A DNA stretch of 64,000 bases from Monoplex corrugatus (GCA_030674185.1 JAPXFY010000022.1:51088675-51152674); one strand, 5' to 3'; positions 14,325-27,861 are shown, counted from the stretch's first letter. Numbers and translations are program-made. Notes: generated from the sequence alone by a model not told the origin.

Positions 14325-15240
14325 CATGTATACACTTCAGAAAACTTCAAAACATATTGTTACTCAGGGATAGTTGCGTTAGGTCCCGCCGGACCTGCCT
14401 TACAACTTCTCCTTGCTTCAGATACCACGCATAAACTTTAAAATCCTTCAAAACAGTTTATTATTCAAGGATAGTAGCATCAGGTCTCACTGGACCTGTC
14501 TTACGGTTTTTTCTTTCTACTGTACACATATAATACAAACATACTTTAAAAAATACCAATGAATCATAAAAAATACAAATGAATCATAACACATACAAGT
14601 CAAAAAAGTTATTAAAAACAATTATGATGAAATGTTGATTACTATATCTCACTTGGTCAGGTGCCGTAAAAACACACGAGAGACAAATGCAGACACATGT
14701 AAAGCAAACACATGTGTACTACTAATAACAGCAACAGTAACAATAATAATGACAATCATAACAGTGATAATGGGAATATATATTGTAAACAAATGTATGT
14801 CAACTACTACCACTACTAACAACAACAACAATAACAATCATAATAGTTGTAGTAATATTCTATGTTTTAAGTTATAATAATGACAATGAAAACCGCAACA
14901 GCTGGTTTATTGTACCATGCATTTTTAATCTCGGCTTTCTGTAGTTTATTCTCACACACATTTTGAATTCTTATAATAGCAATGAAAATAGCTATAGTGT
15001 TTTTAAAAAAAAATCCCTGTAAACTGCAGACAGTAGGTCTGTTGTACCGTGCATTTTTAATGTCCGCTTTCTGTAGTCTATTCTCAATTAAGACAATTGT
15101 CAACTGTGTTTCTTAATACCATTTTTATAATTTTATTTTTGATTAAAGTAATTGTAAACTGTGTTTCTTAATACCAATTTTATGATAGTCTATTCTCAGT
15201 TAAAATAATTGGAAACTGTGTTGCTTATTGCCATATTTAT
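14325..15240. repeat. Local low-copy duplications
   Basis: GGATAGTTGCGTTAGGTCCC and GGATAGTAGCATCAGGTCTC segments about 100 bases apart; TACCATGCATTTTTAAT/TACCGTGCATTTTTAAT about 130 apart; and three copies of AATTGTAAACTGTGTTTCTT (15090-15230). No gene seen. Confidence 0.6.
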
Positions 15241-15557
15241 GACATTCTCTCTAACTGATGAGATGCTATTTTTCAGTGGGATTTAAAACATATTTCACTA
15301 AATAGAATCTTGTTTTCTACGTCTCACAAGTTATTAAAGTGTACGTAACAACACATATCCTTCATGTATAAGGCCTATTGTCTGTATTTCAATGAGATTT
15401 GAGTTATATTTGACTGAGCATAATTTTGTTACATAAGCTTCATTTGTTTATTCTTAATACATATCAAAAGATAATTTTTTAGTATGGTTAGACCTTTTTT
15501 TTCCTTTTTAAATGGAGATCATGTGAAGGTATGAGTGTATCTGTCTGTTTGTCTGTT

Positions 15558-15590
<33 letters not shown>

Positions 15591-15927
15591 CTCGTCTGTC
15601 CGTTTTTGTGAATGTCAGTGAACAAAATAAGCCACTTCAGATTTCTCATGTTTCTGGTAGGTAAAGATTACCCTGTGACCTTAAAGGCGTTATATATTCG
15701 TGTTATTGTTCTATACACTGTGCTGTAGTACAATTTGATTCTTCGGAGAAGACAGACTGTTCATATACCTTTACAGAGAGACAGAGAGGCAAACGACCGC
15801 AAAACAAACGACCATAAAAACAACGGTCACGTTTCCAACCATGCTGTACATAACGAAGCCCAAAGTCGATCCATTATCCGCTATTATCCGCCCCGACCCA
15901 GACTAGTCCATTTTCACAACGAACACG

Positions 15928-15952
15928 GGGGGGGGGGGGGGGGGGGGGGGGG
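15928..15952 (+). repeat. Poly(G) tract
   Basis: More than 20 consecutive G, with a second A(18)G(10) tract at 16038-16069. Possible G-quadruplex; tract length in the assembly is uncertain. Confidence 0.85.
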
Positions 15953-16256
15953 AGATAGAGAGACCGTAGACATAGATAAGAGAGGCTTGAACAGGCAACT
16001 AATCTATCGCTGTCTTCTTGGATTAGTCCACTTTGATAAAAAAAAAAAAAAAAAAAGGGGGGGGGGGGGATCCAAGACCTGGACAGGGAGACCGGCAGCT
16101 AACTCTGTTGCCTGCTGCGTTATTATCGCCGCACAGCAAGCGCACAGAGCTAAAGAAGTTGCCGTGTTATTCAATTTGAACGGAGAATTTTACACTTAAC
16201 AAAAGCCCAAGACCGAGACAGAACACAAAAGAGGTTTGAGAAAAGGCTCCGTCTTT

Positions 16257-16490
16257 ATCAGTAGCTCAGTTGGTTGAGCGTCGGATTCACATTGCTAATG
16301 ATTGTGGGTTCGAATCCTGCGGTGCGCTATATTAAAACGGCCTTCTCATTGTCTCATCTTAACATCATGGTTGTTCTGGTGGTGTCAGTATAAGATCAGA
16401 TAAGTCCCTCTTCACTGGGATGGCCATATCACCTGAGGTGGGTGTTGACGTAAAAACTGAACCAAATCAATCAAACAATCAATGACACAC
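16257..16490 (+). mobile_element. tRNA-derived SINE
   Basis: A box TAGCTCAGTTGGTTGAGCG and B box GGTTCGAATCC spaced as in a tRNA, but the acceptor arms do not pair, so it is not a tRNA gene. The body ends near GGTGTTGACGTAAAAACTGA and AATCAATCAAACAATCAATG. A second copy is at 21155-21420. Confidence 0.7.
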
Positions 16491-16919
16491 AAATAGGAGC
16501 CAGTTGTTGCCACGTAAAGACTATTACCTGTCAAGCAACGATCTTTGATTGCCTGGTTCAGGTTCATATATCTTACAGTCCAACCGACTTTTAGAACTGT
16601 ATCAGGGCTGACACCACCTTTAAAAAACTCCATGTTCAATTACAAAGACAACAGTTAAGACCAAAGCTCACAATCATCCTTTGAGTCTATAATGCAATAA
16701 AAAAAAATCTGATATGTATAATTATATCAGACGAAATCTGTTTATCTCTGGTAAAGATTTGAAAATGTTGCATGTGGAGGAACACCTCTGGAGAGGTTCT
16801 TTACAGAGTTCTAACTGTCTAGGTATAATGGCAATGATGCAATAAAACAAGTGGGAATGCCTGCTGAGGGTGACTGTGACTTCACAGGAAGGCAGTCTAT
16901 ATATTTACTATTAAGTTAT

Positions 16920-17190
16920 ATCTCCAGGCTAAAATTAGCCACGAGTTTGCTGAGTGCCTGATCTATGTGACTATTATTATCTCTGGGCATACATAGACCC
17001 CGGGTTACTGAGTAGTCAACCTATGTGACTATTCATATCTACGGACCTACATAGGCCACGAGTTTGCTGGATGCCAATCTACTTGACTATTTATATCTAT
17101 GGGCCAACATCTTGGCCTGATATCGTGAGTAGTCAATGTATGTCACCATGGGTTCGTGAACAGTCAATCTATGTGACTATTCATAGCTAG
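16920..17190 (+). repeat. Degenerate ~65-bp tandem repeat
   Basis: Four weak copies of CTATGTGACTATTCATATCT plus ACATAGGCCACGAGTTTGCTG. Confidence 0.55.
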
Positions 17191-17837
17191 GGAAAGTCTT
17201 GTCGCTCATCAACAGTTCAGAGAGAGACGGGCGGAGTTCATTATCCGAACAAAACGTGCACGCTTGTATTAGCAGGCAACAGGGCAGTAATACATGTAGC
17301 CTACACTTTATGATCCGTTCACAGGTTCGTAACCCTTTGACCAGTCTATCAGTCTTGGACTGACCGGCGTGACCTTGTGCGACCCTTGGATGAACCTGGG
17401 TGGCCTCCAGAAAGGAGTCATCACCCTACCACGACCCGAAAGCGCAGGTTAATTCCGAGCGCGTGGCCTCGGCAGACGACCTCTGAAGTGTAATAACCAG
17501 GCACTCACCTCCAGGTCAAGATCGAGTATAATGCAAATAACCTATCCACTATAATGGGAGGGGTGGTGGTGGCTGACAACATGGACTCGTCTACTACGTT
17601 AAAGCTTCGGCGAACTGTGGTGGTTTCTGCACGATGCCTCGGTTGGTTGAAAGCTTGAAGTAAAGAATGGGTGTGGTGGGGGGGGGGGGGGTGGTGGTGA
17701 GAAGTGCGCGCACGCGCATGCACGATGTGAATATGCGTAAAGCGAACTACATACAGTTCGAGGGGTTGCTGGTAACATGGATTCGTCCACTTCACTAGTT
17801 TTTGTTATGTAGTGCTTTATTTACATTTTCAATTGTA

Positions 17838-17867
17838 ATCTCTCTCTCTCTCTTTCTCTCTCTCTGT

Positions 17868-17941
<74 letters not shown>

Positions 17942-18058
17942 TGCATGTGTCAGTATGTGGGGATGTGTGTGAGTAGGCTATGTGTATACATGGATTTGCA
18001 TGAGCATGTGTGGTTGGTCTTGTGTGTTCGTGATGTGTGTGTTTTTTGTTTGCGTGTA

Positions 18059-18133
<75 letters not shown>

Positions 18134-18175
18134 ATGTTGTGTGGTGTAATAAAGAGAGAGAGAGAGAGAGAGAGG
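17838..18175 (+). repeat. (TC)n, (TG)n and (GA)n microsatellite cluster
   Basis: (TC)n 17838-17866, (TG)n 17870-17938, (TG)n 18061-18133, (GA)n 18151-18174. Confidence 0.9.
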
Positions 18176-18417
18176 GGAGAGAGACGCATTCATTGCTTTT
18201 GTACTTTTTAAGTTTCTTTGTGCGTTTGTTTTTTTTTTCATGATATCTTGACATATAGGCCTAAATGTTTGATCACAATTCATTTTCATGGCTTCTTTAA
18301 CATTGCATTAGTATACCTCGTCTGTTGTTGTCATAGCAGTAGGGGTTGACATTATTAACTTTACGTGTGTCTGACTTTGGCCACTCATGCTTTTGTGAAG
18401 CGCGCCTCATGTGTAGC

Positions 18418-18890
18418 CATTATTATTATTATTATTATTGTTATTAATCATCATCATCATCATCACCACCACCACCATCATCATCGTCACCATCATCATC
18501 ATCACCACCACCACCACATCATCATCATCATTTAGATTTTTTTTTTAAATTAACTGTTATTATTTCTGTTTTCATCATAGCGGTAGAGGTTGACATGTAT
18601 TGGTAATACACGTGTCGGCCTATGTCTCTCGTGCTTTTGTGAATCACATAGCGCTCTTATGAGATGAGGCGATGTTCAGGAAGTCATTATCATTACTCTT
18701 GATTCTTTGCCTTTTTTTTTTTTATATCTTTATCATCATCATCATCATTATTATTATTATTTTATTGATCTGTTTTCATTTATGGGGCTGACATGTGTCT
18801 GCGTTATCTGCGTCTGCTCTCATTACTCTTGAATCTTTTTTTTATATCATTATCATCATCATCATCATCATTATTATTATTATTATTTTA
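18418..18890 (+). repeat. ATT/ATC trinucleotide cluster with local duplications
   Basis: Three similar segments (about 18420, 18730 and 18850) with (ATC)n and (ATT)n flanked by GTTGACATGTATTGG or GGGGCTGACATGTGTCT text; a duplicated unit of roughly 120-300 bases. Confidence 0.65.
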
Positions 18891-19069
18891 TTGATTGTTT
18901 TCATTATAGCTGTTGGGGCTGACATGTATTTGCGTTGTCTGGGTCTGCCTTTATCTTTTTTGTTTTTTGTTTTGTTTGTTTGTTTTTTGAGTTGACGTTT
19001 GTGAAGTAGACGTGACGTCTTGGCTGAAGTAATGAATGGGGAATAAGGCGCGTGCACGTACGAACGTAA

Positions 19070-19165
19070 AGAGAGAGAAGAGAGAGAGGAGAGAGAGAGA
19101 GAGGAGAGAGAGAGGAGAGAAGAGAGAGAGAGAGAGGAGGAGAGAGAGAGAGAGGAGAGAGAGAG
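19070..19165 (+). repeat. (GA)n purine tract
   Basis: Interrupted GA/GAGG repeat of about 95 bases. Confidence 0.85.
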
Positions 19166-19334
19166 AATGGCAAGATTATAAAGGATTACGGCGATTACGG
19201 CTAAGCAAGAGACAACAGCGTTGAATTAATCAAGAGTGAATTGCTCTAGCAAGAAATAAAATTACGTTGTCTAGTCTACAGAAATGAAGAAAACTTGATA
19301 CGTGATGTACTGTGATTACAAAACAAAAAAAAAA

Positions 19335-19335
19335 G

Positions 19336-19404
<69 letters not shown>

Positions 19405-20101
19405 CACCTCTTTCTCTATTACGCGTACATGCTCACGCTCACATAAACACACACATGCGTGCGCGCGTCACTCACACTCCACATTCACTATACTTACATA
19501 CTCACCGTGACACTCATATTCACCCACTCATATACATACACACTCATTGAACTACACACGCGTTTACACACACACTCACACATACCACACACACACTCAA
19601 CTACACATGCTTTACACACACACATCCCCACAAACACCCATATACACAGTCACATTCACACATATGCACACTCACTCACACACACACGCACTCAACGCAC
19701 ACACACGCACTCACAAACACACTCACACACATGCGTACGCACATACATAAATACGCAGACATGCATATACGCACATATTCTCTCTTACACACACTCGCTC
19801 TCACACAAACACACACATAAACCCAACCACACGCACTCTCATACACCACTCACACACACACACACACTCTCTCTCTTATTCACACACACACACCGCACGC
19901 GCACACACACATACACACAATCTCAAAGTGCATGCAGATACGCACACACATACATGCCCGCACACACACGCGCGAGCGCACGCACATACAGAAGAAAAAA
20001 AACATAGGCCTACTCTCATACAAACAGGCACATGTACCTACACACACACACACTCCTCTCACTCTTTTTTTACTTACACACACACACACACTCAGAGTCA
20101 C

Positions 20102-20165
<64 letters not shown>
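19335..20165 (+). repeat. CA-rich block ending in (GA)n
   Basis: (CA)n 19338-19402, then about 700 bases of degenerate CACA-rich sequence, ending in (GA)n 20101-20164. Open frames here are low-complexity. Confidence 0.85.
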
Positions 20166-20171
<6 letters not shown>

Positions 20172-20317
20172 TAACATTAGAAAAAGAGTTGTATCTGTGG
20201 GCTCAGTAATATGCCCTCTTTAACAAAAAATTAATGAATGAATAATCGAGAAATATTTACAATATTCCTTCCTTATGACATTTGAAAAGTTAGATTGGGT
20301 TTTGTCGTTGTTGTGTG

Positions 20318-20323
20318 CGTGGT

Positions 20324-20396
<73 letters not shown>

Positions 20397-20440
20397 TGAG
20401 AGAGAGAGGAGGTGAGGAGAGAGAGAGAGAGAGAGAGACA
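20318..20440 (+). repeat. (TG)n followed by (GA)n
   Basis: TG run 20321-20394, then AGAGAG 20397-20439; same TG-to-GA order as at 6.56-7.05 kb. Confidence 0.9.
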
Positions 20441-21154
20441 ACGGACATTTTTTTAGCATGAAAGGTGGATGTCTCTCATTGAGAAAACCACGGGGTCATA
20501 CACGGTGCAAAACCTTATTGATTTGTTGCTTTATTGTTGTTGTTAATGTTGTTGTTGTCGCTGCTGGTGACGTTGTTGTTGTTATTGTCTGTAAGCTTGT
20601 ACTTGTGTTTACCTTCGAAAGTGGACTTTTATACAGAATTTTGCCACTGACAGCTCTTTTGTTGCCGTAGGATCGTTTACGTGCACAAAGGGCATGCTGC
20701 ACTCAGGACTTCTGTTCATGGATGTCAGTGTCAGCATACGTCAGATATCTTTAACGAGGCAGCCATCTACAAGGTGCAGTTTGTTACAATCTGTAAAATA
20801 ATTCTGTCTGAACGATTTGGTTAAAAATAGCCTGTCGTAAAGCTCCTTACGTAAAAGCTGATTGGCTGAGATTGATCATTGACGAATGAGACTTGTTGCA
20901 TAATTGGCTCACTGACTGATCTTCATATTATCACAAAACAGTTGACTGGCTGCTTGGTGAGCTGATATTTTATTGATGACCAATCAGTGCCATCGGCTTA
21001 TTGGTTAACTTTAATGATTTATCAGTACTACTAACTATAAGCCTATGGTTAAGATTTGTAAACTAATTGATATTTAAATAATGAATCACCCTACCGGCTG
21101 CTTGGTTGGTTAACTGATATTCAGATAGTTAATCAGTGCGACTGGATGATTCAG

Positions 21155-21420
21155 TGTGCCTCATTAGCTCAACTGGTTGAGCATCGGATTCATATGATAT
21201 TGGTTGCGGGCTCAAACCACAGGGTGTGCTAATTGAAAACTGATATATATTCTTACAGCCCATCCTAACACAACTGTTGTTTTGGTAGTGTCCGTGTAGG
21301 TTTAATCAAATAAGTCCCCCTTTCCCCACTTCCCTAGCACAGTTATCTTCTTTGGACATATCACCTGAGATTGGGATTTGGTGCTGACGTAAAAGTGCAC
21401 TAAATCCATTGATCGAGAAT
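21155..21420 (+). mobile_element. tRNA-derived SINE, second copy
   Basis: TTAGCTCAACTGGTTGAGCA and GCGGGCTCAAACC boxes, then the same body landmarks as at 16.3 kb: CCCATCCTAACACAACTGTT, TCAAATAAGTCCCCCTTTCC and GACATATCACCTGAGATTGG, ending GACGTAAAAGTGCACTAAATCC. Confidence 0.65.
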
Positions 21421-21724
21421 GGTTATTTGGTTAGGTTTGTTTGTTTAGATTTAAAGATTTATTCTGTATCTATTTTGTGAGGAAAAACAAGCATGGCATC
21501 ACGTTAAAGGACTTTCCTCAAATGTCAAGCAGCTTTAATTCCGTTGAGAGCCTTATGTCCTCGCCTGTTTTCTTAATCTGAGCGAAAAGAAAACAATGGA
21601 AGTAGTAGCTTGCATTTCAGAGAGGACTTGGAATCAGAATGGAAAGGTGTTTTTAACCATGATGTGGAAGAAGACTCAGAGGTGCTTGTGTGTTTGTTTC
21701 TTTGTTTTCTGCTTATCAGTTAAC

Positions 21725-22962
21725 GAGTCAGTGCTATAGCATAACCAATCACTTTTGGCTGTTTAGCTAACGGGTAGCATAACCAGTCACTGTTGGCTGT
21801 TTAGCTAACTGGTAACATAACCAATCACTGTCGACTGTTTAGCTAACTGGTAGCGTAACCAATAACTTTTTGGCTGTTTAGCTAACTGGTAACATAACCA
21901 ATCACTGTCGGCTGTTTAGCTAACTGGTAACATAACCAGTCACTGTTGTCTGCTTAGCTAACCTGGTAACATAATCAGTCACTTTTGGCTGTTTAGCCAA
22001 CTGGTAACAACCAATTACTGTTGGCTGTTTAGCTAACTGGTGGCGTAACCAATCACTGTTGTCTGCTTAGCTAACTGGTAGCATAACCAGCTACTTTTGG
22101 CTGTTTAGCTAACTGGTAACAACCAATCACTGTTGGCTGCTTAGCTTACTGGTAACATAACCAATCACTATTGGCTGTTTAGCTAACTGGTAACATAACC
22201 AATCACTTTTGGCTGTTTAGCTAACTGGTAACATAACCAATCACTATTGGCTGCTTAGCTAAATGGTAACATAACCAATCACTATGGCTGCTTAGCTAAC
22301 TGGTAACATAACCAGTCACTACTGGCTCTTAGCTTATGGTAACATAACCAGTCACTACTGGCTGACTTAGCTAACTGTAACATAACCAGTCACTACTGGC
22401 TACTTAGTTAATGATAACATAACCAATCACTGTTGGTGCTTAGCTAACTGGTAACATAACCAGTCACTACTGGCATTAGCTAACTAGTAGCATAACCAAT
22501 CATGTTGGATGCTTAGTAACTGGTACATAACCAGTCATACTGGCTGCTTAGCTAACTGATAACATAACCAATCACTGTTGGATGCTTAGCTAACTGGTAA
22601 CATAACCAATCAATACTCGCTACTTAGCTAACTAGTAGCATAACCAATCACTGTTGGTGCTTAGCTAACTGGTAACATAACCAGTCACTACTGGCTGCTT
22701 AGCTAACTGGTAACATAACCAATCACTGTTGGATGCTTAGCTAACTAGTAACATAACCAATCACTACTGGCTGCTTAGCCAACTGGTAACATAACCAATA
22801 ACTATTGGCTACTAAGCTAACTGGTAACATAACCAATCACTATTGACTGTTTTAGTTAACGGGTAACATAACCAGTCACTATTGACTGTTTTAGGCTAAA
22901 CTGGAGTAACACTAACCAATCACTATTGGCTTCTTAGCTAACTGGTAGCATAACCAATCAAC
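21725..22962 (+). repeat. Minisatellite, 38-bp unit
   Basis: Core GCTTAGCTAACTGGTAACAT and AACCAATCACT, about 32 units, with single-base deletions frequent in 22300-22560. Confidence 0.85.
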
Positions 22963-23529
22963 GCTAGAAATGACAGTCGGCTTCTGAAATGTGATTCAAC
23001 ACGAACTGAGCAGCAACCATTCCTGACAAGGGGGCGTGGGGTTGGAGTAAGCTTGAAAAGGCCAGGTTCTAATGGACTCGTCCAAATGGCTTCAATGCAC
23101 GCGCGTGTGATCAGTTTTGTGTCGTCTGCCGGCAAATTGTGTCTGTGTACAGCACGTCAGTCAGAATCTGCGGTTTGTTTCGTTGGTTGGGTGGTTGGTC
23201 GTTGTGCCCACCTTTATCGAATGCTTGTAGGCAGTGGTTTTGGCTGACATTATATAGGCGGTATGTTGTTGCACAGTCTGCATACTCCGTCTTTTAGTGG
23301 ATGTACATTATACAGTGTTACAATGTTAATGTTGTTGGAAGCCCAGCTGACTGCGTAGAGCCACATCATCGCTACAACCATTCAAAACATGTACAATACT
23401 TCAACAATAGGAAGAAGTCATATTTCCATAAGCGGCGCGCTGTGTGTGTGTGTGTGTGTGTGTGTGTTGTGTGTGTGTGTGTGTGTGTGCGCGCGCGCGT
23501 GCGTGCCCGAGTCTTCTCAGCATCCACTG

Positions 23530-23765
23530 GATCCTGACTCCCGCACCCTGTCCACAACAGCAAAAACTTAACCCTTTGATTCCCTCACCCTATCCACCAG
23601 CTCTCTGCAGGAAGCTGGTTGGATAGGGTGAGGGGATCAAAGCGTTATAAATGTGGGAAGCTGGTGGAAAGGATGGGGGAAATCAAAGGGTTAAGTTTTC
23701 CGATTTGCTAGCATGTCTGACAATGCAGGATGCTAATGAACAGGGTGCGGGAGTCAAGGAATTAA
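23530..23765. repeat. Nested palindromic TTAA element, copy
   Basis: Contains both outer arms (GACTCCCGCACCCTGTCCAC ... GGGTGCGGGAGTCAAGG), the TTAACCCTTTGATTCCC inner arm and its complement, with an extra duplicated half arm around 23640-23690. Confidence 0.65.
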
Positions 23766-24103
23766 GCAGTCCAGTACTGGGCAACCCAGCTGACGTGCTG
23801 TCTGTTATCTGACAACGGACACTGCATATACCGTTGCCGGTCAGTCAGTCGGTGTATTGATCAGTCAAAACTGCTGCTGTCCCGTTGTCACCGTCGGATA
23901 TTCGATTAGAAGTGATATCGCTGAAGTAAACTTTTGACCCGGGCTTGGCTGCTGGTCGTCGTCTTTTGTTAGAAATGATGGGCAAGCAATTTTAGCGAAA
24001 GCCGTATCACATATCGTATGCATGAACTATTTCCATGTAAATTGCGCGCATGCGCACACACACATAAACCTGTGTGTGTATGTATGTGTGTGTGTGTGTG
24101 TGT

Positions 24104-24110
24104 GCGTGCG

Positions 24111-24158
<48 letters not shown>

Positions 24159-24250
24159 GACAGATAGATGCCAAACAGAACACAGAATTCAGAAAGTGTT
24201 TATTGTGCACCAGCCTAAGGCCATACAATAGCCTACATGGGGAAGGGAAG

Positions 24251-24336
<86 letters not shown>

Positions 24337-24421
24337 CAGACAGAACACAGAAAGTGTTTATTGTACATCGGCCTTAAGCCATACAATATATGGAGAAATG
24401 GCAGGAAAGTGGGGGGGGGAG

Positions 24422-24501
<80 letters not shown>

Positions 24502-24627
24502 GACAAAGACAGACAGAGAGATACCAGGCAGAACACAGAATTCGTAAAGTGTTCATTGCACATCAGCCTAAGGCCATACAATACATGGGGAAGGAGCAGG
24601 GAAGGGACAGAGACAGAGCGAGAGAGT

Positions 24628-24669
<42 letters not shown>

Positions 24670-24871
24670 GCCAGACAGAACACAGAAAGTGTTTATTGTA
24701 CATCGGCCTTAGACTATATCAATACATGGGGAAGGGACAGAGAGAGAGAGAGATAGAAAGAGAGAGAGAGAGAGAGATGACAGAACACAGAACTCAAAAA
24801 AGTGTTTATTGTACATGGCCTTAGGCCACACAATACATACATGCGGAAGGGGCAGGGTATAAGGGGGGGGG

Positions 24872-24936
<65 letters not shown>

Positions 24937-25069
24937 ACAGAGACACAGAGAGAGAGATGCCAGACAGAACACAGAACTCATAAAGTGTTTACTGTACATC
25001 GGCCTTAGGCTACACAATACACACACGGGGAAGAGGCAGGGAGGGAGAGACAGAGAGAGAGAGAGAGAT

Positions 25070-25114
<45 letters not shown>

Positions 25115-25439
25115 ATGAGAGAGAGAGAGAGAGAGAGAAAACAGAGACAGACAGACAGTGAGAAAGAGAGAGTGATGCCAGACAGAACACAGAAAGTGTT
25201 TATTGTACATTGGCCTTATGCCATACAATACACACACGAGGAAGGGGCAGGGAGGGAGAGACAGAGAGGAACAGAGACAGAGAGAGAGAGAGACAGACAG
25301 AGTGAGAGAGAGATGCCAGACAGAACAAAGAACTCGGAAAGTGTTTACTGTACGTCGGCCTTAGGCCACACAATACACACATGAGGAAGGGGCACAGAGA
25401 GAACAGAGAGAGAGAGAGAGAGGAGAGACAGAGAGGGAT

Positions 25440-25502
<63 letters not shown>
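24104..25502 (+). repeat. Compound array: ~85-bp unit alternating with (GA)n and (TA)n
   Basis: Eight to nine copies of a unit with ACAGAACACAGAA, AAAGTGTTTATTGTACATCG, GCCTTAGGCCATACAATACA and GGGGAAGGG, at about 24175, 24335, 24525, 24665, 24780, 24960, 25178 and 25315. Each is followed by a purine tract (GA)n of 30-75 bases; (TA)n occurs at 24257-24302 and 25073-25110. Confidence 0.8.
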
Positions 25503-25509
<7 letters not shown>

Positions 25510-25617
25510 CAATGCTCTATGCCTTTAAAGGTGAAAAATTTTATGTACTTCTTTAATCGCTTTATTATTTGCAGTAGCAATGGATATGTGGTGGTAGACA
25601 TGTTTTTTGTAACATTT

Positions 25618-25720
25618 ACGTGATTAGCACATCGAACTATCGACTGGAAGGTTGTGGGTTCGAATCCTCATCAATCTCTTGAAAAAACATTGTGGGATTT
25701 TTTGGCTCCAACTAGCTCCT
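25618..25720 (+). repeat. tRNA-like SINE head fragment
   Basis: GATTAGCACATCGAACTATC and a clear B box GTGGGTTCGAATCC, without the rest of a tRNA fold. Confidence 0.4.
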
Positions 25721-25879
25721 ATCTAGAGTCCAGCATGCTATGGGCTCAGTGGAAAGACTGGACCATACTGTCGAACCTCATACACTTCATGGATGTGTCA
25801 CTGAGTGTGTTGCTCGAATGTTCTAATCAACACCGCAGGTATCTCTCTCTCAGGCCTGGTTGACGCCAAGATATATTAT

Positions 25880-26410
25880 GATAGTAAGTGTAGAGTACAC
25901 CCATGTCACATGGTCTCAATTTTAGATGGAACTCCATAACATCAAGATTATCATCCTCATCATCAACAGCATTGCATAGTGAAAAATATGCCAACTTCTA
26001 TGGCCTGTACGGTGGTGTAGAAAATGGCACTAAAAATAGATAAATAAATAAATAATTAAAAAAGTAAAAGGTGAAGACAAAGGTAATATCCCTGAGTACA
26101 ATGATCTTTAAAAACATTGTGTAGCTGGGTAGATGTCTTGCAATTTTTTATTTTGTCTTTGGGAGGGCATTGAAGCTTGACACATCTGGAGAACGTGTCA
26201 GTCTACACCATACGTATACAAAGGAGAGGAAACCAACTTCACTTTTGTTCCTGTGTGGTTGTTCAGTATATGGCCAAAGTGGAGTCTCAGTAAAATGACC
26301 TGTCCTATCGTTTAAGCAGTCTTTTTTATATTTATATATGCATATTTTATTTTTTAGCTTTTTCCATGATAGTTTGGTCTTGTCCACCACACCATCTACA
26401 GAACATGAAA
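25880..26410. other. Intergenic sequence
   Basis: No gene or clear repeat seen. Confidence 0.4.
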
Positions 26411-26595
26411 CTGAACCCTTTGACACCCTCACCCTATCTGCCAGCATCCCGAATTGTCAGCCATGACAATAAAGCAAAAACTTAACTCTTTCACTCCCCC
26501 ACCCTATCCATCACCTTCCTGCAGGAAGCTGGTAAGGGAGTGAAAGAGTTAAGTTTTTGCAGCTGGTGGATAGGGTGCAGGAGTGAAAGAGTTAA
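26411..26595. repeat. Nested palindromic TTAA element, copy
   Basis: Outer arm CCCTTTGACACCCTCACCC, inner TTAACTCTTTCACTCCCCCA, centre CCTGCAGG, then the inverted arms ending GAGTGAAAGAGTTAA. The inner and right arms share a GTGAAAGAGTT variant. Confidence 0.65.
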
Positions 26596-26949
26596 CAGAT
26601 GTTTGTCATCCTCCTCCACTCTTGTTCCATTCCCTACTCTAGTTTTGCCATAGGTTTTGTTTTTCTTCTCTTTGGAATCGAAGACTGGGAAAATACTGTT
26701 CTCTGGCAGACAGATGCCAAAGACTGTGCTCGTCAATACTCTCAAAAGGAACACACACACAAAAAAAGGTTTGTTCTGTACATTTATTTCCATCACACTA
26801 CCATTTTTCTCCCTCGCTTCACAGTACTCTGACAAGCAGCAGTTTACAATCTTATCTTATGATCCAGCAGCATCTGGGACAAGCAAGCAAGCAAGCAAGC
26901 AAGCAAACAAATGTCAAGCACCAAATGCTGGAGTTGCCAGCCATTCCAC

Positions 26950-27044
26950 TTAACCCTTTCACTCCCTCACCCTATCCACTTTGCACCCATGACCACAGTA
27001 AGCTGGCAGAAGATGGTCAGTAGGGTGAAGGAGTAGAAGGGTTG
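26950..27044. repeat. Nested palindromic TTAA element, short copy
   Basis: One outer pair only: TTAACCCTTTCACTCCCTCA at the left and AGGGTGAAGGAGTAGAAGGG at the right, without the inner hairpin. Confidence 0.55.
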
Positions 27045-27084
27045 ATTCAATGACTCAGGGTACTCTTTTCTTTTAAGGAGTTAT

Positions 27085-27550
27085 TGTTATTTTTGTTTAA
27101 AGCCCAGCCGACCGCATAGTCATATCAGGGCTATAACTATTTCAATACTCATACAATACTTCAACAGAAAAAAGAAAGAAAATTAAGCACACATACCAAT
27201 GCAATACACAATACTTTAACAGGAAAAAAAGGAAAAGAAAATTAAGTACATATATCAGTGCTTTCTCACACATAATCTCAGGAGATGCCCTGGCATTGAC
27301 CAATCCGTCCAATTTATCACACATGGGGTTAAAAAAACATACCAGAATACAAATTTAAACATAATTAAGGAAACTAAAATGCATATAAAAACAAGCCTAA
27401 AGTACCTAAAACTGCTTCTGCATATCTCATTTCCCTAGAGCCAAAAACGCACTTAATACAGGTACCCAATTATCAGTCCAAAGAGAAAGTATGTAAGACT
27501 TTATTGAACACATACAGGTGAATGGACTAGCAGGCAGAAATTGACAGGAA
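27085..27550. repeat. 0.8-kb dispersed repeat family, older 5' fragment
   Basis: Same start (GTTTAAAGCCCAGCCGACCG) and order of landmarks (CCAATTTATCACACA, GCATATCTCATTTCCCTAGA, TGTAAGACTTTATT, CAGGTGAATGGAC) as the copies at 48.9 and 55.7 kb, with many changes. Ends where the others continue into AGAAATGACAG. Confidence 0.6.
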
Positions 27551-27861
27551 GATAAAACACACCACACATGGAAGAAGAATATATATAAAAAGACCAGACA
27601 GACAGCTAAAACTGCTGAATGGACAACTAGAACCTGTCCTGGAGTTACAACTAGATATCCAGGTACAAGGAGCATAGTCACCTGTCATTTCAAACATCAC
27701 AGGAGCACAGTAATCTATTATTTCAAACATCACAGAAGCACAGTAATCTATTATTTCAAACATCTCAATGATTCTATAGTAAAGCTTTCTGGAAAACATA
27801 CTGATAAGTTAACTAGTCAGCAGCATAAAACAACAACAACAACAAAATAAGAAATACTCCC

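Noticed and set aside
16257..16330. tRNA gene
   Set aside because: A and B boxes are present but the acceptor arms do not pair and a SINE body follows; the same SINE occurs at 21.2 kb.
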